59,105 nucleotides of DNA from Cudoniella acicularis (GCA_013054445.1 JAAMPI010000153.1:1-59105); one strand, 5' to 3'. Numbered from the stretch's first letter, positions 22,139-33,274 are shown. The notes: generated by a model not told the origin, from the letters alone. Numbers and translations: made by a program.

Positions 22139-22980
22139 TTAATATGACTTTCCCCCTGAGCTTCTCATTGGCCGCAAAGCTTTTCTGAACGAGTCCGTTT
22201 TCCACCCTACCCATTCCTTGGCGGTGAATAAATGTTCCTCCTCACCTCCTCCCTTCAGAGCCCCCAATTCTGATTCCCCTCCTCCCAGCGGTCGCATAAC
22301 GACATTATCTTCTGGTCTCAAGAAATAAGCAGCACTATACCTTTCAACCAAAGCCTGCTTACCGGGCGGCGCCGTAACACGATGCAAATTACTTCTAATC
22401 CGTCCATTCGAGAACTCCGCCATCGCATCCCCAATATTCACGACAACACATCCGGGTTCAGGACGTACATATTGCCATTCGTCGGAATTGTCGTGCACAT
22501 CTGAGTCCCCAGCCTCAGGGGGGAGAATCTAGAGCCCATCAAGGACATTCCAGAGTAGCATGACCGAACCAAAATCCGTATGCGCGAGTAAGCTGGTTCC
22601 TTGGTCAGCGGGAGACTGGGCAGCCATCTTCAAAAGGCGTATTTGGTCTGCCGAGAGTGCGGACAGGCGGTGCAGTTTTGTAAGTGAGCCTTGTTTTAGG
22701 GAGAGATGCTTTTCAAAATGCGTAAGGATAAAGAGGCAGATAGTGTGCACGCGGGAAGTGAAGGTTCGAAGAAATGCCTTGTTTTCTGAGGAGCTTGGGT
22801 GTAGTTGGGTGTTCATCTTTTTGTTTAGAAAATATTTCGTCTTTAGAAAGTCCCCAGAACTCTCAGCGGTCTGGTGTGCCTTTCGAATCGACTTTTGAGA
22901 CTCTAATGCCTTTATAACTAGATATGGTATAATCAGGTCGGGTAAGTTAACGTCACGTGCCATTTTCACACCCCTTTTCT
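22139..22980 (-). pseudogene. 2-oxoglutarate/Fe(II) dioxygenase pseudogene
   Basis: Member of the isopenicillin-N-synthase-like oxygenases often found in natural-product pathways. The iron ligands are present: His and Asp in LLAHTDFGSVMLLWNVL and the distal His in RSNLHRVTAPPGKQALVERY; the 2OG-binding Arg would be in that last motif. Also EWQYVRPEPGCVVVNIGDAM. One TAG (22529-22531) interrupts DGL-stop-ILPPEAG, where Gln is normal (CAG to TAG). The protein should begin further upstream, but the N-terminal half is short and atypical (starts MARDVNLPD near 22963), so the 5' part is probably missing. Enclosed by two dead transposons. Confidence 0.75.
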
Positions 22981-23039
22981 AGAAGGCAACCACTTTACCA
23001 GTTTAAGTCAGAGATAGACTAAAATAGGCTCAAATTAAA

Positions 23040-23720
23040 GCTATTTAGTACTTGGTTGCTCCCCCCTTGTTCTTTAAGCACGTATCCTATCTGTGTGGTA
23101 TAGAATCACACAATTTTAAAAGGAATTTTCCATCAATCTGTGGCCATACTTGCTAGAGGGCTAGCCTTATATCCGTTACACTTTTTACCTTGTGCCTGTG
23201 TTTAGAGATTATATCCTTGATATACTTCTAAAGATTCTTAATAGGATTGAGGTCCGGGGACTGAGGTGGCCAACTCATCCTCTTGATCCTCTTGTTAGTC
23301 AAATATTTGGTGATAATCTTAGTAGTATGCCACGGCGTATTATCCTCTTACATAACCACCTCATCCCCGTATTTCCTCCTCATCCTTTCGTAGAATAGAA
23401 TAAACAACCTTTAAAGTACCCACTTATACCTCTTGGCTGTCATATTCTCCNCTTCCGGAAGCATATANANNGGCCCTATCTCGTCCCTCACAAAAATCAG
23501 CTCTAACACCCCTACTNTCGTTCTCCTACTTTTAAAGAAGGTCGTAAGTTCTTCTTCGCGTATTCCTCTTCCCTTCTAGGCCCCCTTGTTACCTAAAATG
23601 TTTATAAATCCTCCCCTACTTCGAAGGTAACCTCGTCGCGCTAACACACCTTCCGATTGTCCCTTTTCATAGCTTTTTCAAGGTCAATCCAAGTCCCCCG
23701 CTGCTCTGGAGGCTAGCGCC
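23040..23720 (-). mobile_element. Second Tc1-like transposase remnant (different family)
   Basis: On the minus strand: RDEVTFEVGEDL near the 5' end, MTAKRYKWVL in the middle, then VVM-stop-EDNTPWHTTKIITKYL and MSWPPQSPDLNPIKNL-stop-K, ending near IISKHRHKVK and ILKEQGG. The second Asp (EDN) and the PDLNP block are clear, but the catalytic Glu of the expected NPIENLW is Lys and the Trp is a stop. The N-terminal DNA-binding part and TIRs are not seen. Five or more ambiguous bases (for example 23451, 23468, 23470, 23471, 23517) mark it as a collapsed repeat. Confidence 0.8.
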
Positions 23721-23982
23721 CCAGACCCCCACCACTTGATTACTACCTCCCAACCTGACATCCAATTAGGAGTTTTGCACCAGTGCCCCCTATCGTCCTC
23801 CGTATATGACAGCAAAGCACCGCTAGGTAATCTTATTGGCCTGACAACCTTGGAGGTGTGCTTAGACGAGCGCTACTCAGCTGCGACACCAGGATGGCAA
23901 CGAAGCCCAGCATTCACCGCTCAAAAGGGCTTCATCCCAGCTGACAAGACTCTCACGAGTTGCTACGCGACAGCCTCGTGCG

Positions 23983-26028
23983 ATGAACTCAGTGGTGGAG
24001 CTCCTCCAGTGCTGCTGCTGTGCCTGCCTTCTCTGCTGTTGTTGTTGCGCATCTTGCGTCGAGGGCTCGAACGAAAGACTCAGGGATAAATCCACAGCAC
24101 TCCTCGCGACCTACACACCTACTCCATACTGTGGATTTTGCCTATTTCCTCTACCCCAAGGAGCACAGCGCTGCGAGAACTTCCTAGACAGACGTACCCC
24201 TCAGTTACCCGAGTGGCGCGACCGGTATTCTCTCGGACTCGAGCACATCCAAGCATCGGGTTCCCGCGGCTGTGTCGTCTGCTCAGCCATCTATAAGACA
24301 CTGGTCCAGAAGTACCCAGAGCCAGGTGGATGGGGGTTAGATTGGAATGAGTTTGGCGAATGTTTCGAACTCTGGGAGAAGACTGAGGGAGGCACGCGGA
24401 AGGGCCAAGATACACCTCAATTCCGCCTTTTGTCAGACATAAGTCCAGCTGCAGACTTAGGCTTCCCCCATGGACATCCGTACATCATCAAACATCCAAA
24501 TTCTAGTGGCAGAAGTGATCTCGAAACTGCCGGTCGATTAGTGCAACTCTGGATTGAGAACTGTTTGGCAGGGCATGATCAGTGCAAGCCACCGGTGGAG
24601 AATCCTCCGCTCCCTACAAGAGTTATCCAGATCACGGACAGCGACAGTGACTTCCCCATCACCAAGCTCGTCGAAACTGAAGGACGACATGGAGAATACG
24701 TCTGCCTCAGTCACTGCTGGGGCCAGATCCGCCCCAACTGCCTCACCACCCGCGAGACCTATGGGCGCAACACCTCCGAGATTCCCAAGTCCTCTCTCCC
24801 GCAGACGTTCCAAGACGCGGTCATTCTCACAAAACTGCTCGGCAAAGAGTTCATTTGGATCGATTCTATCTGTATAATTCAAGAGGATGAAGCAGACTGG
24901 AGGAGGGAGTCAGCAAAGATGTGCTCCATCTACGAGAACTCGTTCCTCACAATCATGGCGACGAAGGCTCGGGACGGACGAGGCGGGTTGCTAAACTCGA
25001 GTCCACCTTTCATCGTTGGTGAAATCCCAGGCGCCCTCACTGCTGGCCAGCTATTCTTTCGTGAGCAAGCGGTTGGAGGTCTGCGCTGGGACGGTCCTAA
25101 GCTGGACACTGAATCTGCCTTTGATCTGTATCCCCTTCTCCGACGCGCCTGGGTGCTACAGGAAAGATACCTATCCCCCCGAGCCATTCATTTCACCTCC
25201 CACGGACTATACTACGAATGTCTCGCCGGAAGTCAGTCCGACTGGTTCATGGGAGTTGACTCCCACAACTCGAAATCTCCTCGGGGTTCCTCAGCCCCGC
25301 CAGCTAGTGCCCCGGACTTTGCGAAAAAATGGGCCGACATCGTCACGAGCTACTCGCGGCTCGACATGACCTTCGAGCGAGATAAGTTGCCCGCCCTGGC
25401 TGGCATAGCGAGGCGACTGGCATCGAACACCATCTCCGAAACCTATCCCGGGCACTATCTGGCCGGTTTGTGGGAAGGGACCTTTTCGTCGGAACTCATG
25501 TGGAAAAGCGATGATCATGTTAGGTCGTCTGAGTGGGTTGCTCCTTCATGGTCGTGGGCGTCTATGAGAGGATCTATAAGCACGAGTTATAGGTCCTGCG
25601 ATGCTACTCTGAAGGAGTGTAAAATTCAACACAAAGGGACGGATGAGTTTGGCCAGCTCGATTCGCTCAGCGTCAAGATTGTGACTCACCCTCTTCGGGG
25701 GCGTCTACGGCACACAGAAGGACCTGCGGGCCGTCATTATGCTTCATATAAAATCGTAACACCAGTTGAATATTACTGGTTCTGGCCCGACGAGGGTATG
25801 GACGAGGAATGGCAACGCACCATCGCCGATGACATCGAAGTCCTGTGTCTGCGAGTTCCCCGGGATGGCGAGCATGCCGACGCCTGTCTAGTCCTGCAGG
25901 CTGTCGACGGATCTTCAGATACATTCCGTCGGATTGGCGTGATCGACGGTGCTGGCGATGCCGTAGGCACGAGGAAGCTGGCTGAGCAATTCCAAGGCCT
26001 TCCAGAGGTTACCATTACTCTCGTCTAG
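23983..26028 (+). CDS. HET-domain protein
   Basis: 681-residue single-exon ORF with a heterokaryon-incompatibility domain, a family that triggers programmed cell death in allorecognition. HET motifs: EYVCLSHCWGQIRPN (about residue 238), LPQTFQDAVILTKLLGKEFI then WIDSICIIQEDEADWRRESA, YENSFLTIMAT, and LLRRAWVLQERYLSPRAIHF (about 385). Upstream, YCGFCLFPLPQGAQRC and GCVVCSAIYKTL are typical of the N-terminal part; WVAPSWSWASM follows the domain. The first about 30 residues are almost all Cys (CCCC and CCCCC blocks), an artefact-like product of a CTG/TGT microsatellite, so translation may really begin downstream. No premature stop and normal codon use, although transposon debris lies directly upstream. 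Partner genes are not evident. Confidence 0.88.
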   Translation: MNSVVELLQCCCCACLLCCCCCASCVEGSNERLRDKSTALLATYTPTPYCGFCLFPLPQGAQRCENFLDRRTPQLPEWRDRYSLGLEHIQASGSRGCVVCSAIYKTLVQKYPEPGGWGLDWNEFGECFELWEKTEGGTRKGQDTPQFRLLSDISPAADLGFPHGHPYIIKHPNSSGRSDLETAGRLVQLWIENCLAGHDQCKPPVENPPLPTRVIQITDSDSDFPITKLVETEGRHGEYVCLSHCWGQIRPNCLTTRETYGRNTSEIPKSSLPQTFQDAVILTKLLGKEFIWIDSICIIQEDEADWRRESAKMCSIYENSFLTIMATKARDGRGGLLNSSPPFIVGEIPGALTAGQLFFREQAVGGLRWDGPKLDTESAFDLYPLLRRAWVLQERYLSPRAIHFTSHGLYYECLAGSQSDWFMGVDSHNSKSPRGSSAPPASAPDFAKKWADIVTSYSRLDMTFERDKLPALAGIARRLASNTISETYPGHYLAGLWEGTFSSELMWKSDDHVRSSEWVAPSWSWASMRGSISTSYRSCDATLKECKIQHKGTDEFGQLDSLSVKIVTHPLRGRLRHTEGPAGRHYASYKIVTPVEYYWFWPDEGMDEEWQRTIADDIEVLCLRVPRDGEHADACLVLQAVDGSSDTFRRIGVIDGAGDAVGTRKLAEQFQGLPEVTITLV

Positions 26029-26164
26029 CGACTCAGCCAGGAGAACGTTCCCTACGAAAGTACTCCGCTTGATCACTATTGAACTAAAGACTTTATCTTC
26101 CATACCACTCCGCCCAATCCAGAGTCAACAGAAGAAGCACAAGATAATATACGGCATCGGTATA

Positions 26165-27050
26165 TCAATTCAAACCTGGGAGCTGGAAATAAGATTGCAT
26201 ATTATCGGACTGACCGGGCCCTCTGAAGTCAGCCTCAAACTCCCCTACCCGGGTACAGAATCCATCTCTGTTTTCTGTATACGGGAGTTGAAGTTTTTCT
26301 GGCTCTGTGGCCTGCGGGTCCTTTTGCTGCCGGGCCTTGGCTTCTGCTTTCAGCTTTTCTGTCTCCACAATCGTTTGGATGACACTCGATGTAGCACTGA
26401 TTAGTCCTGATACCGCGGGCGGCACAATATCTCCTGGCGTGCCCTTAAGTTGTTTAAACCCCAAAGTCGCAGCAGTTGACAAAAGAGGACCAAAAATGCC
26501 AAATATAAGCTTCTCCTGAACATCTCTAACTTTTTTCCCGTATTCGCATTCACGGTCGGCGGTGTCGTTGACCTGGGGAGTGAAGCGCGCAACTAAATTT
26601 GAAATTTCTCCAATGGTGTGACCATGGGCGGCCGTGTTCTCTCTGGATATTGTCAGCCGTCGAATGAAAGACTCGAAAAAAGTTTATCAATTGACTTACA
26701 TCAACGATGTTATGTGTTTTAGCGTAGGAGTCAAATATTTCCATGATCATATATCGCTTTTGGATCTCGTGTTTGGCGGCTTGAGCAGTCATGTTACAAT
26801 TCTGTTTTAGAACAAACTTTGTAATCTTTTCCAAACTAGGCTTGTTATTACAGCCATTGTTGCTGTAGCTGCATTTAACGTTTGCAGTACCCAAATGTAC
26901 CTTTGCGAAAAAGGTAGGCTCATCAAGTGTCGTACAGTTTGGGTGGTTTTCTGTGCTGTTCAAAAACCCGAGTAGTATTCATACTGGCCAGCTTTATTAA
27001 TTTCTGTTAAGTGATTCTCATCGTATGAAAAGATATCATCCAAGTCGATT
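26165..27050 (-). CDS. Unidentified gene, probably fragmentary, possible chitinase-like C-terminus
   Basis: I do not recognise this gene. A coding-like segment near 27050-26980 reads IDLDDIFSYDENHLTEIN then KAGQYEYYSG, where IDLDD followed by a new region resembles the end of a GH18 catalytic domain. A second segment (26954-26700) reads CTTLDEPTFFAKVHLG, NVKCSYSNNGCNN and MIMEIFDSYAKTHNIVD. After an intron with donor GTAAGT at 26699 and an acceptor near 26634, it continues NTAAHGHTIGEISNLVARF, VRDVQEKLIFGIFGPLLSTA and SGLISATSSVIQ, ending at 26165. Several N-glycosylation sites and Cys suggest secretion. No convincing ATG, so the 5' part is missing or unrecognised; it may be a pseudogene. Confidence 0.4.
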
Positions 27051-27328
27051 TAGTCCTCCCGAGGATCATCGGATCGTTTGAACACGTGCCTGGGAAACCA
27101 TCTTCTCCGCCCCTCGGCGCATCAATTCTTGCGCCGGTAAAGAGGCCTATCGAAAAAGCTTATACGAAAACGTGGAGGAAGACAGTCCAGCACATAAACA
27201 AGACCATGCCTCTAGAGGCTGGGCGCGCTAGTGTCGACAAGCGCATTATAGATTCTGTTTTTAGATTGTCAGCATTAAGGTACCGTGTACGAGGGCAATA
27301 ATAGCAGCGATGTAGACATTTAGCAAGT

Positions 27329-28110
27329 CCGACTTTTTCACTAAACACACAAGAATAATCCAGTGCTATAGACTTTTACAAATAAAGCGAACACTGAGAA
27401 AAGCAAGAGCTCCAAGAGGAACATCGAAAAGAAGAGCAGCGAAAACGTAGCCAATCCCAAAGAGTCTCTATTATTGTGAGACATTATGATGTTTGCTGCG
27501 GGAAGGAGGGAGGGGGAAGGGCAGGTAAAAATGCCCTGCAATAAAAGAGACCGTACACTCCACTAAAACTGTATGAATAACCCACAGTACTACCGAGATT
27601 TATAAACAAATTTAAATTATAGTCAAACGAGTAAAACTAGAGACAAACTTTAACCAGTCTTGAAAGTCTCTATAACCGTGAGACAACTAAGATTTCGAAG
27701 CTCAATCGGAAATCTACGGGATCATACAGTTGAAGACCCTGCGCCATAAAATGCATGGATCACTTACAGTGCAAAAGACTATTACAGCTAGATGACTTGG
27801 ACCAGACTATATCAAGCAAGCCAGGACATATGGGTAAAGGAATGCAATGCAATGATAAAGTAGTAGTTTTGGTGGTAAAAATTTCTATTACTGTGAGACG
27901 TCCAAGTACTGGAAGGAAATCGCATAGTCGACGACCTTGCGCCATAAACCATTTGAATAACCCACAGCGCGATAAACTCTCACAGCTAGCTTGATCCCAT
28001 CCATGACAGACCGCGCAAGCCAAGACAGATTTAGTAACGAAGGATGCAATGAAAACATAAAACATTGAAAATGCTTCTGTTACTGTGGGATATCGAAACA
28101 AAAAATCTAG
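27329..28110. repeat. Diverged tandem repeat, about 200 bp period
   Basis: Four units share landmark sequences: CTATTAYTGTGAGAC-like boxes near 27475, 27677, 27893 and 28085 (spacing about 202, 216 and 192 bp), with GCGCCATAAA at about 27742 and 27940, ACCCACAG-like boxes at about 27580, 27760 and 27960, and ACAGCTAG twice. On the minus strand the boxes read TVIEIF, TVIETF and TVTEAF, and a 113-codon ORF (28101-27760) spans part of the array. No homology recognised. Confidence 0.6.
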
Positions 28111-29478
28111 AAAGAGGAAGACAGTAAAGACGAATGCGCTCGCTTGTAAAGGGTAAACATAATGTTGAAATTAGGTGTACCGATTTTGATTTGACCTTTC
28201 TTGGGGGTCGAGAGGTTCCGAGAGGTGGCGAAGATGTGGAGGTAGACGAAGGAGGAAGGAGGTTTGGCAGAGTGCGAGTCGTGTAGAATGAAGGGTGGTA
28301 GTCAAGGGTGAAGAGAGAAATTCAAGTACGGGCAGAAGGCTGGTTGATATAGAATTTGAAGACGAGCCTCAGACGTTAGAGAACATGTTGAACAAAAAGG
28401 CTGCTTCGTGGGTTGAGAATCTAAGAACCTAAGAAGACTTCGAATAGGTCAACGTTAGGCAGATAAATGGTTGAGATTTTCGAAGTAGAACACCGGTTGA
28501 GCACTGGGGTTTGGAAAAGCTCGTAGCCGTCCAGAATACCATGGCCAAACAACATAGTTTCCCTAAATCGTCTGCGGCGAAGAGGAATTTACCCCGCAAC
28601 TAGTCCGGATGAAACGGTTTAAAAAAACAAGGAGCGCTGAAATGTAGCTGGATGACGAAATTGAGACCCGGGGACCATGGGTCGCGATGAGTTGAAGGCT
28701 CTTCTTTGGGTTCCATGCTTAACATTCCCAAAACAGGGCGGCTGCGCAAAAGGTTGTATCCACAAGGCTTCTTCAAGACAAGTGAAGAGGGCTTTTGCGG
28801 ACACAGGGCAAGACGAAGATGGCCTGAACTAAGAAGCGTTGTCTATTGTCTTAAATCTCAATCCGGAATAAGTAGAAGCCGTTGGTTTGTAGTGTGTTTA
28901 AGTGCACGCGAAGCTCGAAGATTAAATATGCACTAAAGATCAGGGCTTGCGGGGCTAGTATAGTATACACAGCGGCAACGAGAAAGCTGGGTTATTTTCT
29001 CGCAATAAGAGCCTCAAAACACTAATGAGGACTTTTGAAAATCGAGGCTTTGGCAATTCGAACAATCGAACAATCACAGGCATTGGCGATTAAGAGACCA
29101 GCATTCGATAAGCATTCCAAACTAGTGTCAGTCGAGCACTCCGTAATCTTAGAGACCCGCATTATCTGATCTCGATGTCTTGATGAACCGTGAAAACCTA
29201 ATTTTCAAAACTAATCTCACTCTCCCAGACATGAAGACGGATTTCGCCGTTTCACAAACTAATGTGAGAACTTTCACCCCGAAACGCTGGTGCTCGAAAG
29301 TAATGTGTGTATTTGCCTGAAGATGTTTGACTCTGAATGGTTCAAAGACACGCATTCGAGATTGAAATCGGGACTTCCCACCCCACTAAGAGAAAGCATT
29401 ATATACACTTGCGCTCATTCGAAGCACTGACAGCGCGCTCACTGCGAGTTCAAGGCCAAGACTCCAAAGTAAAGCAAT
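28111..29478. other. Intergenic region without supported gene
   Basis: Purine-rich stretches near 28220-28320. Only short ORFs without domains. The right end is the 3' flank of the metallophosphoesterase gene. Confidence 0.5.
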
Positions 29479-30709
29479 TTATTCCCACATTGGCAGGTCA
29501 ATATCTACTACAATGGGCTTTTGATATCTTTTGCCTCCGGCACCGTGCGGCCAGCTAGAAGCCATGATGGCGGCATTGACGACACACGTTTCTTGACGTC
29601 CCAATCGACCGGATAATGCCTCGAGGTCGCACCGTTTCGAAGGTGGAATGCCACCTTGTCCGTGACTAGCCGCCGGAAGCGCTTCTGGAGGCACTGCTAA
29701 CAAGCTAGTTGTGACATACGCAACACCTTGGTGTATAGTGCGCCGCGGACTGTTGGATCTCGACTTCGTCAAAGGGGGCTTCGATATGAGGTCCGGAGGA
29801 GGTATGGGGACTGGATTGTCGGCATCCATATCGCTTGTCCAATCGCCCACAGATCCATCATTCTGTATTGGGTTTTTCCCCTTCAAAGACTGATCAACCA
29901 AAGACATCTTCTTGTTATCTTTGCCAGGATCTTCCCAACGCTCCACACTAGCCTCTTTGTATTTGATATTGGAGACTCCAAGATCCCATTTAATCCGCTC
30001 AGCTCCCCTGCCTTCGTGAATATGTCCGCAAATGGCCAGCCGAGGTCTTACTCTCCACAAAGCCATTCGCAAAGCTTCGCAGCCGGCTGCGCGCCGCTGC
30101 TGGGTTTCGTCGCAATGGTATTTCGGTGGGGTATGGGTTATAACGATGTCGGAATCTAGTGGTATACGATCCCAAATACTGCTAGCTCCGTCTGGGCCGT
30201 ACCCAAAAGCCCACATGCCCTTCGCCGGAGAAAACGGCGATCCGAATATTTTAAATGTTGTACGAGGCCCATTGGGGTCTTCTAGTTTGACAACCGCTGC
30301 TTCATGTTTGAGCCATAGTATCGATGGCGACTGTTCAAGCAGCTGCTGGCACCTTGCTGGGTCTTGCAGATTCTGATTGTGGAAATAGGATCCGTATTGA
30401 GCATAGAAGTCTGTATCAAGGGTAATATCATGATTACCTGGAAACATCAGTCTCTGCTCAACCGCAAGGCCAGCCTCACGAACCAGCAATGACAATCTTG
30501 ACCTCGAAATCTGCATCCTCGATCCACTGAACAGTCCGCTGCAATTCTGTGAAGGAGCCTTGATTCGTCATATCCCCAGCATGGATGAGCACATCCCCCT
30601 TGGGGAGCTTGAATGCGCCATTGGGAGTTGAGTTGTGGGTGTCGGATACGCACACAAAGCGCGTCTTGCGTGTGGCAGGAGCCGCAGAGGTTTGGAAATT
30701 CGCCATCAT
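29479..30709 (-). CDS. Calcineurin-like metallophosphoesterase
   Basis: Binuclear-metal phosphoesterase of unknown substrate, probably cytosolic. Exon 1 is 30709-30484 and exon 2 is 30437-29479; the 46 bp intron (GTTCGT...TTTCCAG) restores IVIAGNHDITLDTDFY, giving 394 aa. All core motifs are present in order: CVSDTHN (D-x-H), HAGDMTN (GD), AGNHDIT (GNHD), ITHTPPKYH (conserved His) and CGHIHEGRG (GHxH). The catalytic fold ends at about residue 235. A Ser/Pro-rich insert follows (KPPLTKSRSNSPRRTIHQG), then a C-terminal piece that includes CVVNAAIMASSW and KPIVVDIDLP, which I take to be the last strand of the fold. The start pair ATG-ATG at 30709/30706 is close to the first motif. Confidence 0.9.
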
Positions 30710-30795
30710 TGCTCAAGTTCCAGGGTATATTTGGTCAAAGAAGCATCCGTGAAAAGGGAGCTCTCGGGCGGGCGCTGGAGGAAGGGGCGGTTGGC

Positions 30796-31035
30796 TTAGA
30801 GCTGGGCAATGAGCGCAAGGTCGAGCGCCTTTGACGCGGCGCCAACACTCCTCAGCCGCTGCACTGGCGATCCCATAGGCGCAAATTGCTTCTTTGGTGT
30901 TTCATGGTGCGGTATTTGAGATTGAAGATGCAGCGTCGGCGGATCTGCAGCAGCGATTGAAAAAGTTGATGTCGACGGTGCCGGAGCGGAGATGGTTATG
31001 CGCTGCGCTGCGCTGTGTTCTGTTGCCATTGCCAT
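30796..31035 (-). CDS. Small hypothetical ORF, 79 aa
   Basis: Starts at the second of two close ATGs (MAMATEHSAAQR) and ends RLRSVGAASKALDLALIAQL. Composition (Ala, Ser, Pro, few Cys) is gene-like, but no domain is recognised. It lies between the metallophosphoesterase 5' end and the TeaR promoter and could equally be leader sequence. Confidence 0.3.
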   Translation of the reverse strand: MAMATEHSAAQRITISAPAPSTSTFSIAAADPPTLHLQSQIPHHETPKKQFAPMGSPVQRLRSVGAASKALDLALIAQL

Positions 31036-31618
31036 GAGATTTCGTTGCTCTGCCCGGCATCAACACCCCCGTCCTTAGCTCGTCGCCGCTAATACTTTCC
31101 AACGACAACCTCCTGGAAGCTCTCCTTTTGCTGGAAGGACGAGGAATACAGACTACGAAAACCACCAGCACCCCCCGAGTCGACGTCTCGTTGTGCGCCA
31201 TTTGCGATCTCTCTCCCCCCACGAAGCCATTGTCGGACTGGCCGGTCGCGTCGCACCCAATTGTCGGTTCTCGAGACTCACGCGCGTGTTTAGTTTGGAT
31301 TCAAGATCGGAGCCTCTGCACTAGCCTCCCGTTCCTCTGCCACTCATTGTTCGCCGTTGGTCTGGGAGATTGGCCTGTGCTGCTTCCTCTGCCGCTGACG
31401 GGACGCGGAGACTTCTTTACCCTGCTTCTGGTTCTTCAACAGCGACTTCAGATCTCGAGATCTACGTGCATGTCAGAGACATTCAAATATCAACAAAACA
31501 ACCCACCTAAGACACGCCGACCTCTGTCAACAGGCCAATCCCCGACTCCCCCCTTTCCGTCTTCCTATCAACACCACGGCACATCCTCATCTTGGATCTC
31601 GAAATTTCTCAGGACAAG
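31036..31618. promoter_or_regulatory. Upstream region and probable 5' leader of teaR
   Basis: Pyrimidine-rich stretches (for example near 31320-31440 and 31540-31590) precede the teaR ATG, as in many filamentous-fungal promoters and leaders. A 176-codon overlapping ORF starting at 31128 has no domain and is not called. Confidence 0.4.
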
Positions 31619-33274
31619 ATGGCTGCGGTCTCCGCGCCGCAAGCCCCAAGTGCCTTGACACCTCCCACCAGTTCGCACGACGCTCAGAATTCTTGGAGTT
31701 ATGCTGTCCCCTCACACACAGAGGTACGTCAACTTGCAGATTCAAGATTGAATATTCACAACCCCAAAATCTTGCCAAGATAAGATGCTAACTCTTCTCC
31801 CTAGAACCCCTTACCGTCAAAATCAAATGACACCGGCAAACCACCATTATCGCACACAAATGGAAACTCCTTAAACCACCCGTCAGCACGACCAGACATG
31901 TCACAGAAACGAGCGGATACTTTTGGTCGATCTACAGACTCAGGGAACCTCGCGCCCCCTCGAATAAACGCCCTGACGCGAAAAGATAGCAGCATTAGCG
32001 AGACCGGCAGCGCTCCAGATAGCCTCTTGGATCTGTATGGAACGAGTAGAAGCGGGATCAGCAGTGTAGATTACGGTGAACGGAAAGGGATTTCAGGGGA
32101 ATCCTATGACGAGGAGGATCCTGAAAATTCGAGATGGATTCACAGGGACAAACTAGCACGGATCGAAAGTCAAGAGCTGCAGGCTGCTGGAATCATCCTC
32201 CCACGAACAAGAGCTGCGAGCAAGTCAAGTAAAAGGGAAAACAGTCGGGATCATGGACTAAATGGCTTCAAGACAGAGCAGAGCGGACCAAAGCGGCAGC
32301 GGACTGACACAATCACGGCTATCGAACAGGAGGCAGAAGCGTTGAGCGGCTGGGATTTGCGATTACCAGAGGAGGTAGCTGAGGATCCTAATGTATATCG
32401 GGACGTGAGTGGTGGTGTAAAGGGTGTTTCTAAGATACCAATCTTGAAAGCTAGTCCTCTTCCTATCCCGATAGAGCATCTCGAGCGCGATACGCCATTG
32501 CGGAGGAAACAGAGTAGCGGAATAATGGGCGACGAAGAGCCAATCTCGTATGGAAAATCGCGAGGTCGCAGCCACAGCATCAAAGCACTGGATGACCCAA
32601 TTCAAACAACCACCCCTGCGAAGCGGTTGGCGTCCGATAATTCACCAACGAAGAAGACCGCGGGGGCAAGAAAAGGAACATCAGTATCTACAAATAGGGC
32701 TGCGTCGGCCCCGCAAAAATCGAAGCCTCGAAGTACAGGAAGTCGTGATACGTCATCAGGACAACGGCCGCCGACGAGGTCAGGGGAACTGGGGCCAAGC
32801 AACAGTGTTAAACGGCCAGAAGGCGATCCTCCGTGGCTCGCTTCTATGTACAAACCGGATCCTCGACTCCCACCAGATCAGCAACTTCTTCCCACGGTGG
32901 CTAAGAGATTACAGCAAGAACAGTGGGAGAAGGAAGGCAAATTTGGCAATGTTTATGATACGTCATTCCGACCGTTGAATGACGAAGAATTTCCACAGCC
33001 AGCAATTACAACTCAGACGATAGAGGTGGAAAAGAAATCAGAAGAAAAGCCAGCAGAATGGCCCTTGAGAAGTCCAAAGAGTCCTACCCTGAGTACAGGG
33101 AGACCAGGAACAGCTGGAACGCCCGTCCGAACAGAAAGCTACTCGACGATGCCCAAGCTCACCGGCATACCTCAAGGCGGAGGACCCTTACCCAGTCCGA
33201 AACCTCCTATACGGCTACAACAACCACCAGAAGAATCAAAGAAGGGGGGCTGTGGATGTTGCGTTGTCATGTAA
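31619..33274 (+). CDS. teaR: Prenylated cell-end marker TeaR
   Basis: Cortical receptor that anchors the kelch protein TeaA at hyphal tips and so fixes the growth axis (known from Aspergillus; Mod5 in fission yeast). Exons 31619-31723 and 31805-33274 (81 bp intron) give 524 aa. The N-terminus MAAVSAPQAPSALTPPTSSH and the helix WIHRDKLARIESQELQAAGI are what I recall of TeaR proteins. The middle is long, Ser/Lys/Pro-rich and probably disordered. A late conserved block reads PPWLASMYKPDPRLPPDQQL and VAKRLQQEQWEKEGKFGNVY. The protein ends GGCGCCVVM, a CaaX box (CVVM) with neighbouring Cys for palmitoylation, giving membrane attachment. Start chosen at the ATG directly before the conserved N-terminus. 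Confidence 0.9.

Noticed and set aside
24538..26015. Minus-strand ORFs inside the HET gene
   Set aside because: Antisense shadows of a strongly coding frame.
31128..31658. 176-codon plus-strand ORF before teaR
   Set aside because: Overlaps the teaR start in another frame and lacks any motif; better seen as leader.
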